Source of the DNA: Dysgonamonadaceae bacterium
GTDB taxonomy: Bacteria; Bacteroidota; Bacteroidia; Bacteroidales; Azobacteroidaceae
Direction: 5' to 3'
Assembly: GCA_031271125.1 (NCBI GenBank)
Contig: JAISWH010000072.1
Location: 1-61,118 of the forward strand
DNA length: 61,118 bases
This document shows, in pieces, positions 50,151 through 58,778 of the stretch (positions within the stretch are counted from its first letter, which is position 1; each line of letters begins with the position of its first letter). The notes under the pieces are model-generated. The model saw nothing but the letters and a program-made list of their open reading frames with translations, did not search any database and was not told the origin of the DNA. The translations under genes were made by a program, and so were the position numbers.

Positions 50151-52647
50151 AATTATATGTTTTTCCTTTTTCTGTTTTCAAATCATACAAATATGTCCTC
50201 CGCAAGTATTTTTCGGGAACAACCAAAGTTGCTTCCGCCGAAACGAGCGGCGTTTTTACTTCGGGAACGGCAAACAACGGGTTCGGATTTTCACCTTTTG
50301 CCGGTTTTAATTCTTTCGCTTTCAAAGGCGTAAGACTACGAAGACGGCAATTGCCTCCGCAACGGGAATAAATGCTCAACCGCGTGATTTTGCCTTTTTC
50401 CCAATCCATATCAATCACAAAGCCTCCGCGCGCTACCAAACCTTTGACGCTTCCTTTGCCCCAAACATCAGGCAGGGCGGGAAGCAAATAGATAAAACCG
50501 TCGTGACTTTGCATGAACATTTCGGCGATTCCGGCCGTACAGCCGAAATTTCCATCTATCTGAAACGGCGGGTGGGCGTCGAACATATTGCCGTAAGTGC
50601 CGCCTTTCTTCTCTTCGCGATCGACCAAATCCAATTGATCGGTTAATAATTTGTAAGCGTGATTACCGTCCAAAAGCCTTGCCCATAAACAAATTTTCCA
50701 AGCCATCGACCAACCGGTGGAAGGGTCGCCCCGGTAAATCAGCACGTTTTTAGCGGCTTCGCTCAATTTCGGGGTACGGAATGGCGAAATCTGATTGCTT
50801 GGGAACAAGCCGTACAGATGCGAAACGTGGCGATGTCGGTCGTCCGGTAAATCCCAATCGGCGAGCCATTCCTGCAACTGATTGTGCCGGCCGATTTGCA
50901 TCGGCGGCAGTTTGGCGCGTTTCATCGCTAATGTATCGCAAAATTCCCGGTCTATATTTAATAGTTTTGAAGCGGTTATTACCTGGGAAAACAGGTCGAA
51001 AAGCAATTGGTTATCCATCGTCGTTCCGGCAGTGATGGTCGCTTTTCCTCCACTTCCGCTATGTACGTTTTCGGGTGAACTGGATGGGGCGACAACCATC
51101 CACCCGTGTGCCGGTTCTTCAATCAAAAAATCGTTGAAAAACATCGCGGCTTCCCGCATGATGGGATAAACCAATTCCAAATATTTCGTATCGCCGGTAT
51201 ATAAATACCTGTACCACAGATGTTGGCAAAGCCATGCGCCGCCGGTCGGCCACATACCCGAAGCAGCGCCGTCGACGGGGCCGGTAATTCGCCATATATC
51301 CGTATTGTGATGCAAAACCCAACCCCGGCAACCGTACATCATTCGGGCGGTTTGCGCGCCGGTCTCGGACGTCTCGCGAACCATTTTCAGCAAAGGTTCA
51401 TGCATCTCGCTCAGATTGGCGCTTTCGGCAGGCCAATAGTTCATTTCCGTGTTGATGTTGCATGTATATTTGCTATCCCAGGGCGGCAAGAGGCGGTCGT
51501 TCCATATTCCTTGCAGATTGGCGGGTTGCGTTCCGGGCAAAGAACTGCATATCAGCAAATAACGGCCGAATTGAAAATACAGGGCGGCCAATTCGGGGTC
51601 GAAAGTTCCGGCAAAATCCCGAATCCGTTGGTCGGCCGGTTTGTTGGCGGCTTCCGTATGTCCCAAATCAAGGCTCATTCGATCCATATACGAACGGAAA
51701 AATACGATGTGTTCTTCACGCGCTTTTTCATAATCTTTTGCAAATGATTCGTTTATATAAGTTTTACATTGAGCGGTTTTGTCTGCCGAAAGCGTTTTGT
51801 AATCCGTAAAATTGGTGGCGGTAGCGATGTATAAGATCGCTTCGTCGGCATTTTCTATGGAAATCAAATTGCCGGCAACCGTAAAACTTCCGCCTTTTAC
51901 TTTGGGTTTTATGCGCGTTTCAAATTGCACTTTCCCGCTTTGTTTTTCGTGAGCAGGCGTAATACCGGTGGTTATCAACTGTTGGTTTTCGATACTGCGT
52001 TTCACTTTTTCCTGCGGCGTCGTAAAAAAGACATTGCAGGTGATGCTCTGCGGTTTATCGGCTGTCAGGCGGATAATGATTGCCTGGTCGACGAAAGACG
52101 TGAAAACTTCGCGTTTGTAAGTTACGCCATTGACTTTGTAACGGACTGTGGCCAAAGCGTTCCCAATATCCAAATCGCGATAATAATCCGAATACCGGCC
52201 GTGATTTGGGAACGAAATAAACAAATCGCCGAGCGTCTGATAAGGCATTCCGTGATTTTTGGGCGACATGATTTTTGCGTTTGCCCATTTTTCCGCTTCC
52301 ACATATTTTCCCTCAAAAATCAAGCGGCGGACTTCATCCAAAACGCCTTTTTCCATGACATGGGCATTGCTGTTGGGCGATCCTGCCCAAATGGTCTCTT
52401 CGTTCAATTGAAGATGTTCAACGGCGGGCGTTCCGAAAACCATTGCGCCCAACCGGCCGTTTCCAAGCGGCAAGGCTTGATTCCAATCGTCGGCAGGCTT
52501 GTCGTACCACAAGCGAAGGGCGTCGTTTTGCGCTGAAAGCGAAAACGATAAAAACAGGTTTATTACTGTAAACGCAAAGGCGCGAAGGCGCGAAGGTGCG
52601 AAGTTTTTAGGGATACATTCTAAAATGTCATTCCAAAATTTCAACAT
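50140..52647 (-). CDS. GH95 alpha-L-galactosidase/alpha-L-fucosidase
   Basis: An 835-residue exported enzyme. GH95 landmarks are the N-terminal RLWYDKPADDWNQALPLGNG, QLNEETIWAG, the active-site NINTEMNYWPAE (about 398-409), HHNTDIWR, and the DDRHRHVSHLYGLFP region. The family hydrolyses alpha-1,2-linked L-fucose or L-galactose. Because an L-galactose oxidation pathway is encoded at the end of the same gene run, L-galactose from RG-II chain A is the favoured product. The start is odd: before the hydrophobic signal core (FAFTVINLFLSFSLSAQ) lie about 25 residues, part of which (PSRLRAFAF) is encoded by a short GC-rich tandem repeat. No other ATG fits. It overlaps the esterase gene by 20 bp. Confidence 0.9.
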   Translation of the reverse strand: MLKFWNDILECIPKNFAPSRLRAFAFTVINLFLSFSLSAQNDALRLWYDKPADDWNQALPLGNGRLGAMVFGTPAVEHLQLNEETIWAGSPNSNAHVMEKGVLDEVRRLIFEGKYVEAEKWANAKIMSPKNHGMPYQTLGDLFISFPNHGRYSDYYRDLDIGNALATVRYKVNGVTYKREVFTSFVDQAIIIRLTADKPQSITCNVFFTTPQEKVKRSIENQQLITTGITPAHEKQSGKVQFETRIKPKVKGGSFTVAGNLISIENADEAILYIATATNFTDYKTLSADKTAQCKTYINESFAKDYEKAREEHIVFFRSYMDRMSLDLGHTEAANKPADQRIRDFAGTFDPELAALYFQFGRYLLICSSLPGTQPANLQGIWNDRLLPPWDSKYTCNINTEMNYWPAESANLSEMHEPLLKMVRETSETGAQTARMMYGCRGWVLHHNTDIWRITGPVDGAASGMWPTGGAWLCQHLWYRYLYTGDTKYLELVYPIMREAAMFFNDFLIEEPAHGWMVVAPSSSPENVHSGSGGKATITAGTTMDNQLLFDLFSQVITASKLLNIDREFCDTLAMKRAKLPPMQIGRHNQLQEWLADWDLPDDRHRHVSHLYGLFPSNQISPFRTPKLSEAAKNVLIYRGDPSTGWSMAWKICLWARLLDGNHAYKLLTDQLDLVDREEKKGGTYGNMFDAHPPFQIDGNFGCTAGIAEMFMQSHDGFIYLLPALPDVWGKGSVKGLVARGGFVIDMDWEKGKITRLSIYSRCGGNCRLRSLTPLKAKELKPAKGENPNPLFAVPEVKTPLVSAEATLVVPEKYLRRTYLYDLKTEKGKTYNYEF
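52571..52603. repeat. Tandem repeat (GGCGCGAA)n in the signal-peptide region of a GH95 gene
   Basis: CGCAAAGGCGCGAAGGCGCG followed by AAGGTGCGAAG has a roughly 8-9 base unit and encodes FAPSRLRAFAF just before the signal-peptide core. Repeats of this kind are usually intergenic. Confidence 0.65.
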
Positions 52648-53812
52648 AATGTAATATTTTTATTAATTCTTCTTTTCCTTTAATTGCATTTTGAGGCAGT
52701 CTTTCCCCTTTATCACCAAACACATACATCAAATGGTACGGCTCAATGTGAACTTTCGATTCGTCATAATCGCCGTTTTCGTCCGATAATTCGGTTGTAT
52801 CCAAACCAAAATGTTTGGCAATAAACCGGTAAGACGCCTGCCGTTTGGATACGCCGTAATCGTGTCCTTCTTCGGGGAAATGATTATTTTCCAAGTTGCC
52901 GGCAGCGCCGTAGAACTCGTAAATCCGCCGCATAAACGGATATTCCGATTCGGGAACTTCGCTTGTCCAATCTTTTCCGTCCGATATGATTAATTGAGGT
53001 TTGGGCGCAAGCATCGAAGCAATTTCCACGTTATTCGTGTGATGACCGCAAAGATGCGCCTGCATCCCGATTTCGCAGGGACAGCCGCCAGAAAAATAGG
53101 AGGATAACATGACGGCAGGAATACTCAGGCTGATTCGCGGATCAATAGCCGCCATCATCATGGTCAGGCTTCCGCCGCCCGATCCGCCTGTGATTCCGAC
53201 GCGCGCCGGATCGGCTTCTTTCAACGACAAAAGATAATCGAGAATCCGGAAGGCATTCAATATTTGAATGGTATTCGCCGCATTTAAGCGGTGGAGGCTG
53301 CCGTCGAATTGCAACAAACTTTCACCCCATGCAAACAAATCCCATGAAGCGGCAATCATTCCCATGCGGGCTTGCATGGCGCAACGAATTTGTTGGTCGG
53401 CGCGATAACGCCCGTCGTTGAAATGTCCGTTCGGATTCAGTATTACCGGACATTTGCCTTTTATTTTCGCCGGTTTGTAAATAGAGCCTGCCACGTAAAC
53501 GCCCGGTAAAGTTTCGATAGCAAAATTTTCGACCGTATAATCGCCGTATTTCCTTTTGGGAGTGAGGATGGCCTGAGAATTGGGTTTGGGCGGAAGCGGG
53601 TTTAACCGTAAAGCTTCCGGCAGACAGGACAAGATTTCGGATTTCCGGTTTTCCCACTGTTCCCTGTTTGTATAAAGCGTTTCCAGATAATTCAGGAATT
53701 TTTCCCCTTCCGCTTGCAACGGATGCGTGTAGGCGCTATCGGCCGTCTGCCGGTTCTGTGCCGGAAGGCCAAGCGATATAAAAAATCCGATGATGGCGAA
53801 ATAATATTTCAT
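52628..53812 (-). CDS. Alpha/beta-hydrolase carbohydrate esterase (CE19-like)
   Basis: A 394-residue exported alpha/beta hydrolase (signal MKYYFAIIGFFISLGLPAQ). The probable catalytic triad is Ser211 in GGSGGGS, Asp278 or Asp281 in SDGKDWT, and His317 in EEGHDYG. The DPARVGITGGSGGG setting is typical of acetyl-xylan-esterase/BAAT-like hydrolases. RG-II loci encode a pectin methylesterase of this fold (BT1017, CE19), and RG-II also carries acetyl groups, so methyl- or acetyl-esterase activity on pectin is likely. It is 1 bp after the aldolase gene and overlaps the GH95 gene by 20 bp. Confidence 0.82.
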   Translation of the reverse strand: MKYYFAIIGFFISLGLPAQNRQTADSAYTHPLQAEGEKFLNYLETLYTNREQWENRKSEILSCLPEALRLNPLPPKPNSQAILTPKRKYGDYTVENFAIETLPGVYVAGSIYKPAKIKGKCPVILNPNGHFNDGRYRADQQIRCAMQARMGMIAASWDLFAWGESLLQFDGSLHRLNAANTIQILNAFRILDYLLSLKEADPARVGITGGSGGGSLTMMMAAIDPRISLSIPAVMLSSYFSGGCPCEIGMQAHLCGHHTNNVEIASMLAPKPQLIISDGKDWTSEVPESEYPFMRRIYEFYGAAGNLENNHFPEEGHDYGVSKRQASYRFIAKHFGLDTTELSDENGDYDESKVHIEPYHLMYVFGDKGERLPQNAIKGKEELIKILHYVEILE

Positions 53813-53813
53813 G

Positions 53814-54740
53814 TTAATCCTGTCTAAGTATTTTATCTAATTTTTCCAAAGCCAACTTAACTTTCTCTTTCTCTGTTTCTTTAAACAAATTAAAAGGTTG
53901 CGCCAAAAAATCGCTACATATTCCTTTGAGTGATAAAGCGGTTTTTATTCCCTTAATGTAACTCGAACCGAAACGTCCGATACCGTATAATTCCCGGCTG
54001 ATGCAAATCATTTTGTTTTGCAGTTCAACCGTTTTGTTCACGTCTTTTGTGGCGGCGGCATGGTAAAGGTTGACGAAAATTTCGGGATATACATTCGCTC
54101 CGCCCGAAACGCCGCCATGCCCGCCGAGTAAAACCATCGAAGCCATCATTTCTTCCGGCCCGACAAACAAACCAAATCCGGGACGGTCTCCGAACAAGGA
54201 CAATAAATTACAGAAATAAACGCCGTTGGCAGAGCTATCTTTCAGTCCGGCAATGTTTTCATGTCGCGAAAGTTTTTGAACCGTTGCAAGTTCTATCATG
54301 GTCTTCGTATGCGAAGGCATATTGTAGAGATAAACCGGAAGCGGCGATTTTTCGGCAAGTAGTTCGTAATATTCGATCAATTCGGGTTGTCCCAACGCAA
54401 AATAGTATGGGGGAGCGGCGACGGTCGCCATTGCTCCGTTGGCTTTTGCGATATGAGCGATTTTGATGCTTTCGTAGACAGACGTGTCGGTGATTCCTAC
54501 CAAAAGCGGGATTCGCCGACCGATACAGGCTGCCGTTTTTTCTATTAATTCCGTTTTCAGTTTGATGCTCAGGTGTTGGGCTTCGCCGGTAGTGCCGAGG
54601 ATAAAAATACCGCTCACGCCTCCGGCAATCAAATGTTCGACTAAATTTTCCACGCCTTTTTCGTCCAATACATCCGTATCCAACAAAGGCGTAATCATTG
54701 GAGGCACAATACCTTTTAAATTGAAAGAATCGCTGTTCAT
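53814..54740 (-). CDS. DapA/NanA-superfamily pyruvate aldolase, second copy (candidate Kdo aldolase)
   Basis: A 308-residue class I aldolase with Lys167 (AGLKDSS), Tyr139 (VYLYNM) and the ILGTTGE loop (48-53). It is clearly different in sequence from the aldolase at 43643-44542, so it is not a recent duplicate and probably has another substrate. RG-II contains two 2-keto-3-deoxy acids, Kdo and Dha, and two such aldolases in one locus fits that. Cleavage of Kdo would give pyruvate and D-arabinose. It is followed 1 bp later by the esterase and preceded by a repeat-filled 82-bp gap. Confidence 0.85.
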   Translation of the reverse strand: MNSDSFNLKGIVPPMITPLLDTDVLDEKGVENLVEHLIAGGVSGIFILGTTGEAQHLSIKLKTELIEKTAACIGRRIPLLVGITDTSVYESIKIAHIAKANGAMATVAAPPYYFALGQPELIEYYELLAEKSPLPVYLYNMPSHTKTMIELATVQKLSRHENIAGLKDSSANGVYFCNLLSLFGDRPGFGLFVGPEEMMASMVLLGGHGGVSGGANVYPEIFVNLYHAAATKDVNKTVELQNKMICISRELYGIGRFGSSYIKGIKTALSLKGICSDFLAQPFNLFKETEKEKVKLALEKLDKILRQD

Positions 54741-54759
54741 CTTAATTTTTATAATTACT

Positions 54760-54842
54760 TATCCCCTAAAGGGGGGACTTTGCCGTAGCACATTATTCAA
54801 ACTCGCCGCTCCAACTCCCCCTTCAGGGGGCTGGGGGGTAAT
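54760..54842. repeat. Dispersed repeat family 1, copy overlapping the 3' end of a transporter gene
   Basis: TATCCCCTAAAGGGGGGACT with TGCCGTAG on the left, and CCAACTCCCCCTTCAGGGGG with CTGGGGGGTAA on the right. This matches the 24513-24584 copy in order and orientation. The last residues of the transporter (YPPAP) and its stop codon are encoded by its right end. Confidence 0.82.
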
Positions 54843-56148
54843 CAACATATTTCGGCTTCAAAACCGTCAAATTCAAAACAATCGCTATGACGACGACCAC
54901 CGCCATCAAAGCAAAATCCCGTTTGAAATTTCCCGCATCAAGCGATTTTCCCAACACATTGGTAATCACCGCGCCCGCCGAAATTCCCGCCAGATTCATC
55001 AATCCGTAAGCTGTTGCCCGATAACGGGAAGCCACAAATTGACAAAGAATCGGCATACTGTTTACATCAAACATGCCGAAACCCAAACCAAAGCACAAGG
55101 CTCCGGATACAATTGCAACCAGATTATGTCCGAAAGCAAGAAACAACAAAGCCGGTATGGTCAATCCCAAACCGATAACTCCCGTAAAAATCCGGCCTTT
55201 CAGGTTTTTCTGCACCCATTTATCCGATAGGAAGCCTCCTGACAATACGCCTACCAAAGAAGCTAAAGCAATGGTAATCGTAGCCATAGGCCCGGCCTGC
55301 ATCATGTCGATACCCAAAGTATCGGAAAACAAAGTCGGAAGCCAGTTTTTGGTCGCCCAGCCCGGAAGGCTCGGTGCGGAAAAATAAAAAAGTATAACCC
55401 AAAAAGCGATATTGCTTAACAAAATAAGCAAGGCTTTTCCCATTCCCGAAAATTCCATTTTCAGCGATTGTTTCTTATTATCAGTATAATAGGCTTTCTT
55501 TTCCCTCAGAAATAAAATCAGGATCAAGCAATAGACAATGCCAATCAATCCGAAAATGTGAAACGTGGTATGCCAGGAAAAATTCCCTGCAACCACCGCG
55601 CCGAATCCGCCTAAAGCCTGGCCGAGATAAATGCCGGTCGTGTGAAAACCAATGGCAATCGAACGGGTTTTTCCTTGATGGTAATCGGCTATGAGTGAAA
55701 GGCCTGCGGGAATATAAAAGGCTTCGCTTATTCCCATCATTGCCCGAAGCGCATATAACTGTTCAAAATTTGTTGCAAAGGCCATCAAAAAAGTGACGGA
55801 CGACCAAATGAATAAGCTGCCGATTATCAGCCATTTCCGGTTAAGCCGGTCGGCAATCAAGCCGGAAATCGGACTCATTAGGGCATAAATCCAAAGAAAG
55901 ATAGCCATCAAACGTCCGAAATTAGCGGCTGATGCCAATTCTTCAATATCTACCATCATCGACGGACGCATGGTGGATAGCATCTGTCGGTCCATGTAGT
56001 TCAGCAAAGCGACAAACCACAGCAATGCCACTACCAACCAGGGATATTTTTTTACCCCTAAATTGGCTAACGCCGAACGTTGTTTCCCTGAAGGGGACTT
56101 TGCCAAACCATTATTATCAGTATTTACTCTCATATACACTTTAATCAT
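54823..56148 (-). CDS. Major facilitator transporter, ACS (hexuronate/organic anion) type
   Basis: A 441-residue inner-membrane transporter with 12 predicted helices. ALLNYMDRQMLSTMRP after helix 1 and GISEAFYIPAGLSLIADYH resemble anion:cation symporters such as ExuT. Likely substrates are uronates or other acid sugars from pectin. Both termini are shaped by repeats: residues about 14-33 (LAKSPSGKQRSALANLGVK) come from the copy at 56052-56106, and the end (YPPAP) from the copy at 54760-54842. It overlaps the GH2 gene by 4 bp (ATGA). The true start could be internal, but no ATG occurs between the repeat part and the first helix. Confidence 0.85.
   Translation of the reverse strand: MIKVYMRVNTDNNGLAKSPSGKQRSALANLGVKKYPWLVVALLWFVALLNYMDRQMLSTMRPSMMVDIEELASAANFGRLMAIFLWIYALMSPISGLIADRLNRKWLIIGSLFIWSSVTFLMAFATNFEQLYALRAMMGISEAFYIPAGLSLIADYHQGKTRSIAIGFHTTGIYLGQALGGFGAVVAGNFSWHTTFHIFGLIGIVYCLILILFLREKKAYYTDNKKQSLKMEFSGMGKALLILLSNIAFWVILFYFSAPSLPGWATKNWLPTLFSDTLGIDMMQAGPMATITIALASLVGVLSGGFLSDKWVQKNLKGRIFTGVIGLGLTIPALLFLAFGHNLVAIVSGALCFGLGFGMFDVNSMPILCQFVASRYRATAYGLMNLAGISAGAVITNVLGKSLDAGNFKRDFALMAVVVVIAIVLNLTVLKPKYVDYPPAP
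56052..56106. repeat. Dispersed repeat family 1, left-half copy at the 5' end of a transporter gene
   Basis: TTACCCCTAAATTGGCTAAC continuing GCCGAACGTTGTTTCCCTGA and AGGGGACTT differs from the left half of the 18062-18170 copy by about one base. It is read in a different frame there (LAKSPSGKQRSALANLGV here, AKVPSRETTFGVSQFRG there). Confidence 0.85.
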
Positions 56149-58733
56149 TTCCCAAACTCCGTTTGCTGTCGTTCAACTTCCTGCAAAGTTTTCCGTTTTT
56201 CCTCTTCCGTCATTTGCTTTTGAAAGTTGTTCAAATGAGAGGAAGAAGCATTGAGTTGCGGTGTTTCCGAATAAACCGGTTTCCGGTTGGGTTTCACGCT
56301 TTCCAATTCAATGCTTGCGGATGCAGGCGTGTTTTCGCCTTCAAACAATACTCTTGCGGAAATTTTGATTTTGCCCGGCCTTACCGTCGAACGGACCAGC
56401 AAGGGCGCAGTGCCGAATTCTACTTCCCTGGGATTGGCTCCAATCAAATCATCGCCGATAATTTCACCCTCGCCTTCGATAGCAAATAAGATGCGTTCTT
56501 TGGCATACCGCCGCACATTTCCTTCATTGTCGGTTACTTCGCAAATAACAGGAATGAAATCCGAGCCGTCGGCTTGCAACTCTTGACCTTCGTTGTCGAG
56601 AAACAGACGGAGTTTATCCGACCGGCGGGAAGGCATTTTCTTCGTCGTGCAAACCACTTTTCCGTCAATCAGTCCTTCGGCGACAAACGAAACTTTCTGC
56701 CATTGCTTTTTCGCGTAAGGTAATTCGCGCATTTTCATAAAATTGTAAACATCTTCAAACACGATGGGCGCATGCGGCATCTTCCGTTGCGGGGCGCGCC
56801 GAATCAAAGTATCCCGCTCGTAAACAATCAACCGGACTTCTTCGCAATTGGTAAAAACCGTCACATCGGAACTTGAAAACGGTGAAATTTCATGGGCAAT
56901 AAATACCATCGGACCCGTTTCGGACAAAGGATGTTTTGCGTTTGCATCAACCTGACTTTTAAACAGATAATATGAATATTTCGGCTGACGGAAAGCGTCC
57001 ATAATTCCGCCCCAATACGGATCGGGATGATAACCCCGTTGATGGTCGAACGGATGCCATAAGGCGCCCCCAAAAAACTGCCGGTTTGCAGGAAACATCT
57101 CGTCATACGATTCGGACAAGCTCAGGGCTTGCCGTAGAAGGGCGTTTTCGCCCCAACTCCGCGAGGCGCGGTTGGGGGTATTGTGAGCATACCAATCATC
57201 AACGGTTTCCCCAAATTCGCGGGTGAAAATCGGTTGTTTGAATTTGCCGGCGTCGCGGGGCCAACCATAAACCACTTCGTAATTGTCGGCAATGCCTGCA
57301 GAATGATTATCCGCCGTACAGAAAGCGCCCGGATATTCCTCCTGCACAACCTGTTGCGCTTTCAACGCAAAGTCAAGCGGGAAACGGGTTTCGTTCAAAA
57401 TCGGTTCCCACATCAGGACAGAGGCGTGGTTGCGGTCGCGACGCACCATATTGCGGATATCGTCGTAAACCCATTCGGCAAATTTCGGGTCGTTGTTCCA
57501 ATATTGCCAGCCCGGAGTGGCGACGATAACAAAAATTCCCAATTCATCGCAAGCGTCCATAAATGAAGGGTCTTGCGGATAATGCGCCGTGCGGACGATG
57601 CGGCAGCCTGCGTCGCGAAGGCGTTTGGCGTCGCGCCAATGTTGGCTGTTGGGAACGGCGTTCCCCACGTATGCATAATCCTGGTGCCGGTTTCCTCCGA
57701 TTAGTTTATCGGCCGGAGCGCCGTTCAGCCACAAGCCGTCTTCGCCCTTCAATTCGATTTTCCGAAGACCGATGCGCGTAATCCCGCCGTCTAATGCTTT
57801 ATTGCCTGCATAGAGGCGGGTGGCTGCTTTATATAAATCAGGGGTGTCGGGCGACCACAGGGAGGGCTTGTCTATGGTGATTTCCTGCCGGATTTGCTTC
57901 GATTCGCCTGCTTGCAAACGCAATTTTGTTTGAACGGTTTCGATGGCTTTTCCGGTTGGGTCTATGATTTTGTTTTCAACGGTAATCGTCTGAATAATGG
58001 CATCTTCATTGATTATATCCATAGAAATAAATACTTGCGCTTTCTTTTTCGTTATTTCGCCGGATTGAACGAAAATGCCGCCTCCTTTCAAAGGGGAGCG
58101 AGAGGAATCGTTCGCATCGGTAATATGCACTTTATGGGTCGCAATCATCCAGACGTCGCGATAAATTCCGCCGTGATAAGTGAAATCAAGCGCCGGCTGT
58201 TTTTTTCCGGGCGGATAATTTTTATCATCGGAATTGTCCGTCATCACGGCAATCAGGCAATCGTCGCCTGCACGTATTCCGTATTGCGTCAGTTCAACGC
58301 TGAAAGGCAGGTAACCGCCCAAATGTTGGCGTATATTTTTTCCGTTCAAATACACCTGAGATTTACCCATTGCCGCCTCGAAATAGATAGTTATCAGTTT
58401 ATTTTTCAGGGACTCGTCTATTTTGAAATGTTTGCGATACCATGCAGGGCCTTGATAATTCCTTCCGCCGCTTCCTTCCGCCGGCATCAGCCGTACGGTG
58501 TGCGGACAGGAAACAATTTCCCAACCGGAATCGTCGAAATCCGGCTTCTCCGCATCTTTCAAATCGCCTGTTTTGAAGCGCCATCCTACATTGAAATTAA
58601 ATACTTCCCGCCCCGATCCGTGCAATTCATACAATCCGGCAACGGAAAATTCCGGCCGGTAATCTTTTGCGCATAACGAGTTTCCTCCCATAAACGCAAA
58701 CAATAACATTAAACAAAAAACCATAATCCGCAT
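56145..58733 (-). CDS. GH2 beta-glycosidase
   Basis: An 862-residue exported enzyme. The ATG at 58733 is used; ATG 58724 is also possible, while the frame's earlier TTG is unlikely. GH2 features are the jelly-roll start (FNFNVGWRFKTGDLKDAEKPDFDDSGW), Ig-like domain, TIM barrel with acid/base Glu448 (WEPILNETR) and nucleophile Glu506 (FTREFGE), and a long C-terminal tail rich in Gln/Glu (MTEEEKRKTLQEVERQQTEFGK region). Family substrates are beta-galactosides, beta-uronides, beta-mannosides or alpha-L-arabinopyranosides; RG-II has sites for several. Residues about 518-540 (HNTPNRASRSWGENALLRQ) look repeat-derived. It is the first enzyme gene after the regulator. Confidence 0.87.
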   Translation of the reverse strand: MRIMVFCLMLLFAFMGGNSLCAKDYRPEFSVAGLYELHGSGREVFNFNVGWRFKTGDLKDAEKPDFDDSGWEIVSCPHTVRLMPAEGSGGRNYQGPAWYRKHFKIDESLKNKLITIYFEAAMGKSQVYLNGKNIRQHLGGYLPFSVELTQYGIRAGDDCLIAVMTDNSDDKNYPPGKKQPALDFTYHGGIYRDVWMIATHKVHITDANDSSRSPLKGGGIFVQSGEITKKKAQVFISMDIINEDAIIQTITVENKIIDPTGKAIETVQTKLRLQAGESKQIRQEITIDKPSLWSPDTPDLYKAATRLYAGNKALDGGITRIGLRKIELKGEDGLWLNGAPADKLIGGNRHQDYAYVGNAVPNSQHWRDAKRLRDAGCRIVRTAHYPQDPSFMDACDELGIFVIVATPGWQYWNNDPKFAEWVYDDIRNMVRRDRNHASVLMWEPILNETRFPLDFALKAQQVVQEEYPGAFCTADNHSAGIADNYEVVYGWPRDAGKFKQPIFTREFGETVDDWYAHNTPNRASRSWGENALLRQALSLSESYDEMFPANRQFFGGALWHPFDHQRGYHPDPYWGGIMDAFRQPKYSYYLFKSQVDANAKHPLSETGPMVFIAHEISPFSSSDVTVFTNCEEVRLIVYERDTLIRRAPQRKMPHAPIVFEDVYNFMKMRELPYAKKQWQKVSFVAEGLIDGKVVCTTKKMPSRRSDKLRLFLDNEGQELQADGSDFIPVICEVTDNEGNVRRYAKERILFAIEGEGEIIGDDLIGANPREVEFGTAPLLVRSTVRPGKIKISARVLFEGENTPASASIELESVKPNRKPVYSETPQLNASSSHLNNFQKQMTEEEKRKTLQEVERQQTEFGK
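57132..57180. repeat. Divergent copy related to repeat family 1, inside a GH2 gene
   Basis: Contains GCCGTAG, then CCCCAACTCCGCGAGGCGCG with GTTGGGGGTA, the same order of blocks as the intergenic copies (GCCGTA, CAACTC, GGGGGTA) but with a different hairpin core. It is translated in frame. Confidence 0.55.
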
Positions 58734-58739
58734 CACCCC

Positions 58740-58778
58740 CAATTCTCAATTCTTAATTCTCAATTCTTAATTCTTAAT
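58740..58778. repeat. AT-rich tandem repeat spacer
   Basis: AATTCTCAATTCTTAATTCT and so on, with five to six units of about 8-9 bases, fills the gap between the GntR regulator and the GH2 gene. Similar AT-rich spacers occur near 38072-38104 and 40925-40950. Confidence 0.75.

Noticed and set aside
53814..54740. Annotation as DapA for lysine synthesis
   Set aside because: Family membership alone would allow it, but the operon holds only catabolic genes and there are two such aldolases, so a sugar-acid lyase is more likely.
57894..58676. Open frame of 260 codons antisense to the GH2 gene
   Set aside because: Same reasons: shadow of a conserved gene, no protein-like pattern.
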